Assembly (NCBI GenBank): GCA_028622995.1
Contig: JAJQJQ010000016.1
Location: forward strand, 2,976,001-3,040,000
Length of the DNA: 64,000 nucleotides
Direction: 5' to 3'
Source: Panagrolaimus kolymaensis
Lineage: Eukaryota; Nematoda; Chromadorea; Rhabditida; Panagrolaimidae
Below are positions 22,413 to 35,200 of the stretch, one piece after another (position 1 is the first letter of the stretch; each line of letters begins with the position of its first letter). The position numbers and the translations under genes were made by a program. The notes under the pieces were generated by a model. The model worked only from the letters and a program-made list of their open reading frames with translations, did no database searches and was not told the origin of the DNA.

Positions 22413-23457
22413 ATGTCAGACGTAGAACAACAACGACTTCGACGAGAACGACAAGGAAAAAGAGTACTTTCAATTCAATCTCACGTTGTTAGTGGATATG
22501 CTGGAAATAAATGCAGTATATTCCCTCTTCAATTGCATGGATTTGAAGTTGATTTCATTAATTCCGTTCAATTTTCAAATCATACAGGTTTAATAATATT
22601 TTATTTTTTTGTAGTGACATTCCATATTTTATAGGCTACAAAATTGTAAAAGGCCAAAGATTAACCCAAGAAGATTTGGATCAACTTTATCAAGGTTTAA
22701 CTGAAAATGGAATAAATAAATATTCTCATGTTTTAACTGGGTATTGCGGAAATCCAACATTTCTTCATAAAATTGGAAATGTTGTGACTGAATTAAAGTC
22801 AATCAACAATAATTTATTATTTGTTTGCGATCCGGTATTAGGCGATAATGGAGCATATGTGAGTTTGAATTAATATAAATTCAAAAAATAATTATAAGCT
22901 ATCAATTATTATAGTATGCTCCAAAAGAATTGATGCCAATTTATCGAGATGAAATTTTGCCCATCGCGGATATAATAACTCCAAATGTTTTTGAATTATC
23001 AGAATTATCTGGAATTCAAATATCGAATGAAAGCGATTGTTTGAAAGGCATATCACAGATTCATGAAAAATATTCAAACATTTCAATAATTATTGTTACA
23101 TCAGGAATTTTTTCTGCTGATGATACTCAAATGTTTTGTTATGCATCAAAAAAGTTTTCAGAAAATAAGTTTCAAAGATTTCGCTTTACCATTCCACTTG
23201 TTCGTGGACAATTTGTTGGAACAGGTGATATTTTTGCTTCATTATTAATTGTATGGCTTGATGAATTTAATGGTGAAATCAAACCCGCTGTCAATAACGT
23301 CATTGCTTCCCTTCAAGCATTACTTAAACGAACTTCAACCGCAGCTTTTAATTCAAATGTTAATGAACCTACTGCAGCTCAACGAGAACTCAAATTGATT
23401 GAAAGTCGATTTGATTTATTAGTTCCAAATTTAGTGATAGATTCTACAGAAATTTAA
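22413..23457 (+). CDS. Pyridoxal kinase
   Basis: Phosphorylates vitamin B6 vitamers to make pyridoxal 5'-phosphate; cytosolic. Three exons: 22413-22586, 22635-22860 and about 22915-23457. The joined protein (about 313 residues, normal for PDXK) carries [20 protein letters not shown] near the start, [24 protein letters not shown], the metal/ATP segment [26 protein letters not shown], and the ribokinase-fold signature [15 protein letters not shown] with the catalytic Asp in GTGD. Everything expected of the family is intact. The product would supply cofactor to PLP enzymes such as the phosphoserine aminotransferase 4 kb downstream, though that neighbourhood may be chance. A decayed fragment of its last exon lies at 11.4 kb. 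Confidence 0.93.
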
Positions 23458-23529
23458 TAATCTAGTCTTTTATTATTTTTTTACAAAAAAAATGAATAAA
23501 TAAAAATAAAGAGAAAAAGATAATAAAAA

Positions 23530-24197
23530 TTATTTTTGAAAAATTCCCAAACATTTTGCTCTTTGAAATTCTTTTGCTAAAAAAGAATAATAAATTAAAA
23601 CACCATCGGTTGGATGTGACTTACTTTCTTCTTCACCAAGTAAAAATGCATTATTTTGTAGATTTTTCATATAATCTAATAAATGATCGACGGATAATTG
23701 TCCAAGTTCATTGACAAGTTTAACATCGCCCGCATCTAATTCAGTTCGAAATCTCATTGCAGATTTTCCAGGGGCAATTGACTACAAATCAGTTATCATT
23801 CATAAATATAATATATTTAATTATAAATTAACTTTACCCTATGTTGTCTAACTTCATCCCACGCGCCAGGAACATATTCTGGAAATTCATCGGGTGATTT
23901 CCTTCCAACTTCTTCTTCGCAAGCTAAATCGATATTTTCTGAAGCTTTTGGCATTTGTTGAGGAGGAATGTTTTGATTTTGAGGATGGGAATTAATTGAT
24001 TGGGCCATTATTTGTGGTGGAGGCGGAGATGTTTGTAATGGATGCACCATTGAAACGTAACGAGTTGCTTGATGATATTGGGGATGTAAATGAGGCGGAT
24101 CAATCTCTTGTTGGAAATATTCTTCATACACAACATGCTGAGGCTGTTGTGATGAATGACCGGGCAAACCTTGATTTTGCATATGTTGTTGATCCAT
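23530..24197 (-). CDS. Unrecognised Pro/Gln-rich protein with a conserved-looking helical C-terminus
   Basis: Two exons, 24197 to about 23837 and about 23781-23530. The ATG at 24197 follows a TTTCAG acceptor, suggesting an SL trans-splice site or a non-coding upstream exon. The N-terminal half is rich in Gln, His and Pro (QQHMQNQ, PPHLHPQYHQ, SPPPPQIM). The C-terminal 110 residues look structured: SPDEFPEYVPGAWDEVRQHR, then DAGDVKLVNELGQLSVDHLL followed by DYMKNLQNNAFLLGEEE and FLAKEFQRAKCLGIF. The architecture resembles small nuclear co-regulators, for example Mediator subunits, but I could not match any. It lies about 317 bp downstream of the F-box-like gene on the same strand, so the two could form an operon. 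Confidence 0.65.
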
Positions 24198-24513
24198 AGC
24201 TGAAACTTGAGAATAAAATTTTTTGAATTCATTAAATAAATAAAATACAAATTTAAAAATGCCACGCGCGGCAAAAAGATGAATCAAAATTTTTGGAATT
24301 TAGAAAACCATCTAAAAATAATAAATAAGTTTTCGTTTTAAGAACGATACTTCCTCATTATTCAATAAAGATTATATAAACTTTATAAATTTTCAATACC
24401 TTTCAATAAATCCCAAAACTTTCTGATAATAAATTTTTTATTCAATAAGAAAAACAAAACAAACAAAAAAATGAAATCAATAATTAATTCTTCACACAAT
24501 CAACAAATAATAA

Positions 24514-25909
24514 TTAAATAGCAAAACGGCTTTTTTTTAAATAAAGATTTAACAACAGTCGCGCCGTTTTCTTTTCACCAAACTTAAAATTTCTTTGCCA
24601 TTGGCATACTCTTTTTTCATCGATAATTAATTCATAAGATATTAAAGATTTCTTTAAACGCGGAGGGCATTCAACATGTCGTGAATTAATTAACTAAAAT
24701 TTCTCTCCATTAATAAAACAAACAAAAACGCCGATAAAAAAACAACAAACTTCTGTACAATGAGTTTCAATAAATAATTTGACGGTTTGAAGATTTTCTG
24801 GGACTTTAGCGTTTTCAAATGCTTCAATGGTTTTGTGCAACTTTTTAGGAATATTTTGAATTTGTTTTTCCATCTGAAATAATAAAGTTATGCTTTATAA
24901 TATTCAATTTAAATAAATTTTTACTTCTGGAGATGTAATAAAATTATAAGTAACTTCAAAAATTAATGATTTAACATTAGGAAATGTTTCAGTGAATGTA
25001 TTTATGAGATTTTGAATTACAGGTTTGTTGGATTTATGTAAGTTGAAAACTAAGTTTAAATTTTGAATGCTGTTTAATCGAGGACTAAAAAAATTTTTAA
25101 TTCATTAAATAATAAAAGTAAAATACTTTTTCTTCCATGTAGAATTTTTGAAGCCACTTTCAATTTGTAAAAAGCCATAATCATTTTCAGTAATTTGAAT
25201 TTTTAAAACTTTCGATTCAAATCGCATATTTGAAAAAAATTGCTAAAATAATCGAAGAATATTACTTAATGAAAAATTGATGTTAACCTTTGTCCAAGAA
25301 AGATTCTTTTTTTCCATATATACAAAATCGAAGGAACCCGATTTGATAGTTTCAACAAGATTTCCCGTATGATCAATTAGCCTTTTAACAGATTTGCACA
25401 AAGCTCTCAAATATGTTACAGCTGTATTCTCTAATGTAAAAACTTCTAATTCGTTAATGCCTAAAAATACAAAATGTACGATTTATTATAAACTCAATAA
25501 CAAACGATTTGATAATAACGAATATTTAATAGCTGGTCGCACCCAAACTGGGATCCTCTCACAAACAAGTTTAGGAGTATATTCAATTGCAGCTTCAATA
25601 ATTTTCTGACCAAAACTTCCATGGCGGTTTAAAATGGATAAACAAGTTTTTTCATCACCCTAAAATTTATGTTTCATTTTTTGTGGTAAATAAGAATTTT
25701 TTTATTACAATTGCAATATCAACTCTTGGGGGTGAATCAGGAACGGTGGTAATGGAACGAGTGCTTTTAATAAATATCAAGAATGCATTGAATGGCAGTT
25801 TTCCAGATAACATAAGTCTTTGAGTTCTTTCAAATTGAACATGTTCATGACTTTGACGTAATAATTCTGCATAAATTTCAATTAAAATGCTTTGGTTTAA
25901 ATAAGGCAT
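24514..25909 (-). CDS. F-box-like protein of a nematode family (tentative)
   Basis: Reconstructed in about seven exons from 25909 to 24514. The N-terminus MPYLNQSILIEIYAELLRQS with QRLMLSGKLPFNAFLIFIKS resembles a diverged F-box (LP-x-ILxEI pattern). It is followed by GDEKTCLSILNRHGSFGQKI, ELEVFTLENTAVTYLRALCK, a mid region of beta/alpha repeat-like text, LNLVFNLHKSNKPVIQN, TETFPNVKSLIFEVTYNF, and a C-terminal exon SRHVECPPRLKKSLISYELI then DEKRVCQWQRNFKF. This is the usual shape of the expanded nematode F-box families, which recruit substrates to SCF ubiquitin ligases. The splice near 25480 uses a GTTTG donor, and the last intron was chosen because both sides are in phase and the exon looks coding. 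Function is inferred from a weak N-terminal match. Confidence 0.55.
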
Positions 25910-26096
25910 ATTCGAGATCTGAAATATTAACTAAAAACTTGATGCTTTTGAAATTTTTTTCTCAAATAACATTTTTTTTTTCGTGATAAGAAATTCCAAA
26001 CTTATTATGAAATTAAATTATTTTATTTTCCGGTTCAATAATATTTCAAGTTAAATATAAGGATTGATTTAAGATGAAAATTTAATTATGATCGCA
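25910..26096. other. AT-rich upstream flank
   Basis: Region 5' of the F-box-like gene. Nothing recognised apart from the hairpin that follows at 26097. Confidence 0.3.
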
Positions 26097-26144
26097 CTAT
26101 TTTGTTATGTGGACTTTCATAAGCCTACTTATGGAACAAAATAG
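26097..26144. other. Nested inverted repeat
   Basis: The outer arms CTATTTTGTT (26097-26106) and AACAAAATAG (26135-26144) are perfectly complementary over 10 bp. Inside lies a second perfect stem CATAAG-CCTA-CTTATG. The internal loop is lopsided (about 11 nt against 1). It could be a hairpin RNA, a relic of a mobile element end, or chance in AT-rich DNA. Confidence 0.4.
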
Positions 26145-26629
26145 CGTAACACATTAAGAATTGTAAGAACATAATTCATAGATAATATTTTTTAAATTTC
26201 TATAGTAACTTTAAAATAACGGAATGTAATTACCCCAGTAAAAAAAATTTAAAAAACTTTTAGACAAATGCAAATCCGGGAAACAATATATGCACATTGG
26301 AAACTTGCATAAACCGTGAAAAACTTTGGCCATATTTAAAAAATCGCTTGTCGAAGTACACAAATCTTTACGCATTCAGAATGCACATAACCATTTTACA
26401 TGGTTATTGTTTTATGACAGTATATTGTAACAAAATTTTGATTACCACTCTTCCTACATTTTAACGCAGTTATTACCATTTTTCCCAAAATGACTACTAT
26501 TATAATTTAGGCTAATAAGAAATTTTTCATCTTTCCTAGCTGATAGTTGTTGTTGTGACATTTCATTTATTCGGGTGTTTTTTTGTAGAAAAAAACTCGT
26601 AAACATCTTATTTTATTATTTTCTCAAAC

Positions 26630-26854
26630 TTATTTGGGAACAAATGATGCAATAAAAGGCTGATTTTTTCTTTCTTTTATTCGTTGTAATAATAATCTTT
26701 TGTAGTCATGATTTAATAATTTTTCTTCTTCTTCCAAAGTCGATATTGATATTTGGCAAATAAAAGTCACATTTTTTGTTTCAAAAAAGGGTTTCGATTT
26801 GGTTAACATAGGTTTGAAATGTTTTTTGTTTTGTTTAATGATCTTTGCACTCAT
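26630..26854 (-). CDS. Possible small single-exon protein
   Basis: A 74-codon uninterrupted frame starting MSAKIIKQNKKHFK and ending with a plausible charged helix (TLEEEEKLLNHDYKRLLLQR then IKERKNQPFIASFVPK). It is unusually protein-like for this AT-rich sequence, but there is no family match and no supporting splice structure. It lies in a 1.5 kb stretch between the F-box-like gene and phosphoserine aminotransferase that otherwise shows no gene. It could equally be chance. Confidence 0.25.
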   Translation of the reverse strand: MSAKIIKQNKKHFKPMLTKSKPFFETKNVTFICQISISTLEEEEKLLNHDYKRLLLQRIKERKNQPFIASFVPK

Positions 26855-27404
26855 TTTTTCTATGATGCGATCTGTTTGTTAATTTTTACAACATTCATTA
26901 TTAAGATATATCTTCTTTTTTGGGTTCGTCAGAATGATGATGATAGCAAAATGTCTACATGCAATTAGTTATTTTTTTAAATATATACATGACATTTGTT
27001 GCATTTTTAACTCTTTTTTTTAAACGAATTATGGCTAAAGTTATTCCTATAAAAATCATTTTGTTCTTGTGATCCATTAGGAAGAATGTCTTATCATCAT
27101 TTTTTATCGGTTGCACCGAATGCGTACTTTTATCATATCAAATTTTTCAAATGAAAACAAAAAGTTTTTCTTTCTTTTTTCACCTTTACTTTTAGTTTGA
27201 AAGAAAAGAACTATTCAAAATTGCTTTCTCACCATTATTTTTTTCTAGGTCGGTTGCCTTCGGCTGAATGACTGACCCTTCTTTATCGACAGCAAAGGAT
27301 AACGACTTTTTACATTCACCATTTTCGGGTTATTTTCACTTTTTTTGTTCTTGGTTTCATTTTATTTTCAATTAATTTTTTTAGAAAATCTTTGAGAAAA
27401 AAAT

Positions 27405-28897
27405 ATGGTGAAGACAATTAATTTTGGCGCTGGACCAGCTAAAATTCCCGAAGCTGTAATGGAAAAAGCTCAAAAAGAGTTTTTAAATTATGGTGCAACT
27501 GGGATTAGCATCCTCGAAATGAGCCATAGATCAGCTGATTTTGGAAATCTTTTAAATTCAACTAAAAAACTTCTTCGTGATGAAATGTTAGTTCACTCCA
27601 AAATCATTGAATCCATGCGTTATTGAACCCTGATAATTTTTTTAGGCAAATCCCTGATAATTATGAAATCCTACTTTTGCATGGAGGTGGAACAGGTCAA
27701 TTTGCTGGTATTCCATTAAATTTACGAGCATTCTCAAAGAATACAGCTTCACCTACGGCTGATTATGCAGTCACAGGGACATGGTCTAGCAAAGCGGCTG
27801 AAGAAGCGACCAAATATTTAACGGTGAAAAAAGTTTTCGAAGCCAAAAAACCATTCAATGGAGCTCCATCACAAGACACGTGGCAACGTGATCCCGATGC
27901 AGCTTATCTTTATTATTGTAGTAATGAAACGATCCATGGAGTAGAGTATAATGAAGCGCCCCAAACTCTTCCTGGTATTCCACTCATTGCTGATGTTTCT
28001 TCCAATTTTCTTAGTCGCAAATTTGATTTTACTGATGTGAGTTTTTAACCTATAAAGTAACTTTAAAAATACGCTCATTTTTAGCATGGAATTGTTTTTG
28101 GTGGAACTCAAAAAAATCTTGGAGCTGCAGGTTTGACCATTGCCATCGTTCGTGAAGATCTCATCGGAAAACAACATCCTTTCACGCCGGCCATTCTTTC
28201 TTATGAAGAAATGCATAAAAACAATTCACTTTATAACACTCCTAGCACTTACAGGTAAAACATCTCGACTGACGGAGAAGAGTTTTACATAAATATTATT
28301 ATTTTTTTAGCATTTATTTAACTCATCTCGTCCTTGAATGGATTCGTGATCTTGGTGGTGTTAAAGCCATCACTGAACTCAATGATCAAAAAAGCAAACT
28401 TCTTTATGGGGCTATTGATAATTCTAATTCATTTTATTGCAACTCGTAAGTAATATATTTTATAAATTCACGATAACAAAACAAAAATAATAATAATTAT
28501 TGAATGAATTTTTTTTTATTGCTAAAAGGTTGTTATCCTAACCTTCATGGATGCTTTCATTTGATGGTGCTTATTTTTTCATAGGATAATGGCGTATTCA
28601 AATAATGAAAAGAGTGCTTTAATCATAAAACTATTTAATAATTTAAAATTTTTTAGTGTTCACAAAGATTTTCGTTCCCGAATGAACGTTCCTTTCCACA
28701 TTGGTTCAGCGGAAGGTAATACAGAGCTTGAAGCTGAATTTATTAAAAAAGCCACTCAGCGTGGAATGATCGCATTGAAAGGACATCGAGCCCTTGGTGG
28801 AATTCGAGCTTCCATTTACAATTCTGTTACTCTTCAAGAAACTCAAACTCTTGTTGATTTTATGAAAGAATTCCAAGCTTCACATACTACTCATTAA
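27405..28897 (+). CDS. Phosphoserine aminotransferase
   Basis: PLP enzyme of the phosphorylated serine pathway (3-phosphohydroxypyruvate plus Glu to phosphoserine); cytosolic. Exons: 27405-27586, 27646-28036, 28085-28254, 28311-28445 and 28657-28897, all in phase. The joined protein is about 372 residues, the normal length. Signatures in order: INFGAGPAKIPEAVMEKAQK at the N-terminus, SILEMSHRSADF, NYEILLLHGGGTGQFAGIPL, VTGTWSSKAAEEA, YYCSNETIHGVEY, IADVSSNFLSR, the PLP lysine in VFGGTQKNLGAAGLTIAIV, and the C-terminal RSRMNVPF then HRALGGIRASIYNS. The last intron (211 bp) is much longer than the others and no additional exon is evident in it. Confidence 0.95.
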
Positions 28898-29275
28898 TTT
28901 TGGGACACTTTTGAACACGTTTATTATTACTTGATATAAATAAATAAATTTAGAAAATAATATTTTATCAACCTATTGATTTTTTAAATTCCATATTAGC
29001 GTTATTGACCACTAAAGTTTTTTAGAAGTTGTTCACTAATTTAAAAAAATTCAATATGATTGTAAAAAATTAGTATTGAAATAATCGAAGAAATTTATTT
29101 ATAAACAAAACTCTTTTTTCACAAAATTTCAAAAAGTAAAATAAAATAAAAATATTTCTGAGCATAATTTCACATTGAAAGAAAGCCAACAAAAAAGATA
29201 AACTGAATAGAAGAAGAAAAAAAATGACCAGCAAATCCAATTTTTTCAAAGAAAAGATAAAAAAAATACAATGAA
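28898..29275. other. Convergent 3' flanks
   Basis: About 380 bp between the stops of phosphoserine aminotransferase (+) and lin-10 (-), with AATAAA-type signals on both strands and nothing else recognised. Confidence 0.35.
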
Positions 29276-32200
29276 TTAAATATAATTAGGAACTTCTTGT
29301 CCAGTTAAAAGACGGAACATGGAAGTTGGCATTGTTTTCTGAAAATGTTTAAAAGTTAATTTTAAAAACAAAATCAAATAAATCGAACCATATGGATTTC
29401 CCCCGTAGCTGTGGCAAGCATGTTAACAATTTTTTCATGTGGGATTGCGACAACACTTTTATGATTTATTTCAATAATTCTATGACCAACTCGTATACCT
29501 CCTCGTTCTGCAATACCTCCACGAAGGAGACTGCAAATCTGAAAACATAGAAGCGTTTTAATAATAAAATAATTAACTTTTGATGAACTTACAACTCCAT
29601 TTTGTACACTAAATCCCAATTGATATTTAGTATCTGGACGTTTTATTCTGACTTCAACAACCGGAGGAGTTGAAACTATCGTAAGTCGAACGGCGGTAGA
29701 AGTTTTAGCATTTTTAATATTTTGTTGCGCTTTTGCAAGGGGCAAACCAACCAAAGAAATTCCATTTATTGCAATAATCTAAAAGTTTTAAATGAAAATT
29801 AATTGAAATTTGTTGATAATTATTTTTACTTGATCTCCAATATTTAATTGATTGCTTCTTGCTGATGGTGCATTGGGTTCCATTTTTGCAACCACTACTG
29901 TTGGAAGCATTGAGCCCCATCCAGATTCAACTACGACTATACCAAGTGGTTCACCAACTTTTTTAGGTATTACAATATCTTTTTGCGTTTCCTTGCTTGA
30001 AAAAAGATCCAATTCTTCACCAAGAAGCTCTTGACTATTAAGAACCTCCTAAAAATGTTTAAAATTTGAATGAAGTTTTTTTTAAAGGCAAGACACTCAC
30101 TTGATAATCAATCTCCCTCAAATATGCCGGGTCGTCTATACCATTCGCCCGTAAGAACTCGACATAGGCAACTTGAAAAGCTTGTCCAATGGATTGAGCA
30201 ATGAAAGAAGCCTCTTCAGATTCAAAAACATGACAAACAACTCGAGGAGTTCGCCTCACTTCAAGATCTTCTTCATCGCTGCTCGTGGATGAACCTTGTG
30301 GGATTCTTCGGGCCATTAAAACCACAACATCGCCTATATCAGCTATATAAGAAATGGAACGAAGAGCATGATCCATGAGAATATCCTAAAGATGTATATT
30401 CGATTTTAACTCACTCTTCATATTTACACGACATTGAAAAGTGCAAAGCTGTTCTAGTTTTTTTTACAAAACACATAGGGAAAGAAAGTGCGAAGAAGTT
30501 TGTTGAGAAAAAATACAAAACAAATGAAAAAAATTACAAACCTGTCGAACATCTGTTTCAGAGATACGCTGAAAAGATAACGAACTTTAAAAAACACACA
30601 GAAGGGAATTGAAAGCTCATCGGATTTAAAATTTTTGAAAGCAAACAAAGGGTTTTTTTAAACATGAAATGGTAAAAGCAAGCGAAGTAAAACGCTCTGC
30701 TTCCATGATTGATTGATAGAATGGACATAAATAAATAAAAACGCGGACTTTTGTTTATGGGACGGGACGTGCCCCCAAAGAGAGCAACCAAAACAAGCAT
30801 TAACCTTTTTGTAAAGGCTAAAATGATATTCAACAACCTACCTGGAGATCGGTATTGAGTACCATAATCTTTTCAGTTGAAATAAATAAATCAATTTCTG
30901 TGCTTGGCTGGATTTCACCTTCGGGTGCCTAAATTTGAAGAATCATATCAAGAATTTGTTATTCAAAACTCACTTTGACTCTAGCCACAGCTTCTTGAGC
31001 TTGTGCCATTCGACTACTTTTTGTGGGTCTACCATCGCATGTAAGCTGTGTTGATCCCAAATATCTCGCTCGGAAGAGAACACCTTCGATAAGAACTGCA
31101 GGTTCATGAACCATTACTGAAATTAAAACTAAGTTCATTTTTACTATTTTCTAACACACAATAAAATTAATTCCGTTTAAAGCAGACACAACAAAATGAT
31201 AATGCATTTTTTAAAATTTTTGAACCACAAACAAAAATAAGGTTTTTTGGATTAATATTTTCAAGACAAAAAACTTTTGTTAAAATAGAAATCACATATG
31301 AATAAAGAGCACAACCACGAACTAAGTTAAGTGCCAATTTTTTTATCTCGATGGCATGAAGTCCTTTAAAAGAGGCCATCGACGTCACAAAAAGCAAGGA
31401 AAAAAGGAATAAATTAAATACGATACTAAGTTAAACAAAATATTTAAAAAACGTGAATATTACTTACTTTTAAAAAAACTTAAATCAAACCCCAAAACTG
31501 CAGCTCGTGGAGTGCAAAGAAAAAAGGGAAAATTAAATTTATTTTTTAAAAAAATGTGCTCGTTTTTAGAAAAAAAATAATCAAAATTTAGCGCAAAAAC
31601 AGAATTTTAAAAATAAAATAAAAAACGAAGGCAAATTTAAAAAAAAGTTTTTTAGGAGTTTGGGTGAAAGTTAATTAAAATATATGGAAAAAATGAAGAC
31701 AAAAGACTGACCTTCTTTTTTAGCCGATGCAGGCTTTTTAGATGATGTTTTAATTTGTTCTTCAATATCGGCATTATGATCTTTATTTAAAAGTTTATCC
31801 GTTTCTTCTTCATCATCATCGGCTCCGTTTAAGCCTGAAATGATGACTATGAGAGGAGGGCCATTTTGGCTATATAAATATTACCTGTGGTTGATGGACC
31901 CGCACTTGTGCCATTTTGAAGCTCCTTACTTCTTTGCTCTTCGCGTTGTAATCTTTTTAAATATGAATCTCTAAAGTTTTTATTTCCTAATTTTTTACTT
32001 TCAATCAAAATAGCCAACCTCATAACCCAAATGGGTTCTTGCGATTGTGAATTTTCTTTATTATTTTCTTGACCCGTTGTGTTTGTTTGTGTTTGATTAA
32101 TAGCATTGTTGTTGCTTTCTCCGCCATTAATACTATGCCTTTTATCAATTTGACGCCATCCATTTTCATTAACAGCCGAAGTAGAAGCATTAGCATGAAA

Positions 32201-35200
32201 TGAATTTGCTCCATTTCGCTTTGGTACCGCTGATGAAGCTGCTGGGGGAGCTGGCAATCGAAATTGTGGTTGTGGTTGTTGTTGTTGTTGTGAAATTTGG
32301 TTGGCTGGAACAAGTCCCAAGGAACTCAAAAGCTGAGGATTACTTTCTTGAATTTGTTTCAACAATATTGCAGCCATTTCTGGTGTGATTGTTGCAGGAT
32401 TTGGCAATGTTGATGGCGCATTATTATTTGATGGAAGATCCAATGGTGCTTGTTGTGGTGGGGGATCGAGACCAGGAATATATCCCAATGGAGTGGTTTG
32501 ACGCGGTTGAAGATCATGTTGAACTGAATATGCCGTGGATGATGAAGGCATAAATGGAATTGATGAAGTTTCAGAAGGAGGTTGGGCCATTTGAACATTT
32601 CCAAATGAAAATGGATATGCTGGTAATGGATTTGTAATAAGTGAGTGCGGGAATGGATCTCCATCAAGAATGGGTTCCTTCGTATCAGGTGGGGAAAATG
32701 AAGATCGAAGTTGATTCAATGTTGGATTTTTAGGAGCTGGTGGAGGTGAAGGTTCGCGTATGAGATGACCCATCTAAACAAAATATTTTAGATTATCTCG
32801 TCTCAAAAATATTATTTCCATAAAAGTTAGTAAATCACAAGCACAAAAAGCGGTGTTAATGCAAGAAGACAAACAACAAGGATGACGACATTGTATGTAT
32901 TTTACTAACCTGTTCGGATACTTCCGAATTTGGTTTTCCTGCTTCAACAAAATTTCCAAATCCCGTTTCATTTAATAACTGCGATAATTCTTCTTCATTA
33001 AGCTAAAAGCAGCAATGGAATAGCAAAGAATGCAATGCAAAAGTAAAAAATAAAGAAATAAGTAAAGCTCAAGTTAATATGGTTTTTATTATGTGAAAAT
33101 ATGAAAGAAATGTGAAAATATTTGGTTGTTGTGTTTTGGAATCCCATCACCTGATGCTTTTAGAAAAGTATAAAACTCACTTTTCGAACATTTCGATTTT
33201 GTATTCTTCGATTAATTTCTTGTTCAATTTCATACATTTGTTTTCGAAATAATTCATCCGCTCTTGCATCAAATTTTCTTTTGGGTTTTTCTTCTTCAAA
33301 CGATGGTTCAGAGTTAATTTTAAAAGTTTCAACTTCTTCTGTTTTTATAGAATTTTCTTGGGTATTTTTGGAAGGTGATGATTCTGGAATGAATTGTTGT
33401 TCGTTTTTAGTTACATTATCCTCGATGCTTCCATTTTTATTTGACTCCATAGAAGCCATTAATATTGTATCTACAATTGGCGTGGATTCAGGGCGTTCTT
33501 CTTGAGTTATCGAAGATGGGCGTTGCTGATGGTCTAAAAACATGGTCTTTTAAAATAGATAAAGTTTTTTTAATCTATTTTTTTAAAGCTTCACTTACAA
33601 ATCGGTCGATTTTTAGATAAAAATTTTAAATTTAGTCGAGTCATTTTTAAACTCAAATATATTTTTCCTTCAAAAAAACAAAAATATCTGATGCTAGTGT
33701 TCAACCGACTTAGAAAAATTCTTGACATATTCATTTCCTATTTTTTGTGTGGGTAATCCTTGCTTGTTCATGCCTTTGTTTTCTTTTCTTTTTTATTCCT
33801 TTTCCATTATTTAAGAAAAATTATGCAACAAAAAAATAAATGCCAAAAAAAGGAGATTATTTCTTTCGTACGTTATTTTTTGCCTCAAGCACATATATGT
33901 ACATTAAAGTAAAAGTCTGTTTTTCACATGGATGACAGATTGTCAGTAAAAGTTTTTCTTCTTCATGGTCGCTTTTAACGGAAAAAACCCGACTACGCAA
34001 AAGATGAAGCAAGCAAGGCGAAGGCAAAATGAGATGCGCAAAAGACACGCAATTTTCCTTTTTTTTTCGTTAGCAATGAAAAAGAAAACGGAAAAAAGAT
34101 GCATCAAACAAAAAAGAAACACATTCATTTGGCATTAATGAAAATTTATTATCCACCAAAGCGTGCATGAAAAGAAGAAGAAGCTTTTTATATTGAGTTT
34201 CAAATGCTGCGAGAGAGTCTTTAATTAGAATTGAGCAAGCTTGGAAAAACAACTTTTTCTTCTTCTTTCGCTCTTTCTCGTTCGATTAAAAGTAATAACA
34301 AAAATAATATTAGAAAAATAGAACCATGCAAATGAAACTAACTAAAACATACCAAGCAAATAGTAATTATATCGAAGTTGAATTAAAGCTTTCACTTCAA
34401 GAAATCGAAACTTACAGTTTAAAAACTTTAGCAAATAATTTGCAGTTTGTCAAACCGCTTTTAAAAACACATGTATGCTTTAGATTTTTTTACTTTCAAT
34501 CAATCGTTAACTGTTTTCTTATCGCTTTTCCAAAAGCGTCTACCAACTCACACACTCAAAGAGGCACCTTTTTTGTTTGTGTCAATCAAAAAATACCAAT
34601 AATTTTTGAATCATGCATTATTTGGGCAGTTTATTTACATATGCTCCTTTTTACTCATCATTTATTTTTTTAGTAATTAAAATTTTGCTGAAGCGTTCAA
34701 ACAAAAGTAATATTTACTTCTTTAAAAATGTGCTTGTCTTTTTTTCATCGAAAAGCACAACACATGGCAGAAATGTTTTTTTTACTTCTTTCGACACTTT
34801 AGAAAAAAACATTGATTACTGTTTTTTAGCAACAAAAAAGTAACGATGCTCTTGACGCTGTTATGGATACAACCAAAGCCATAAAACCTAAAAAGAGATA
34901 TTTGCGAGAATTTTTTTTTGTCCAAAAAAAGAACGCCTTCGTAGAAGAAAGTCAAAAGAATTTTGGTTGCAACCAAAAAATGTTTAACTGAATTTTAAAT
35001 TAAAATGGCAAAATAAATGAAAATAAAGCAAAGCAAAAGAGCTAAAGATAAGATTTTAATTTTTGTTTCATAATAGTGAGTTCCTCACCACTGAATTTTT
35101 TATTTTATTTTGGGTTTTTATTACCAACCTTTAAGGCTTTCGGGAATTCCATTCATCATAATAAAACTTGGTGAAGGTGAGGATGAACAATTGGTTGAAG

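Noticed and set aside
34326..34843. Plus-strand open frames inside the large lin-10 intron
   Set aside because: No splice context, low-complexity Phe/Ser/Lys composition, no family match.
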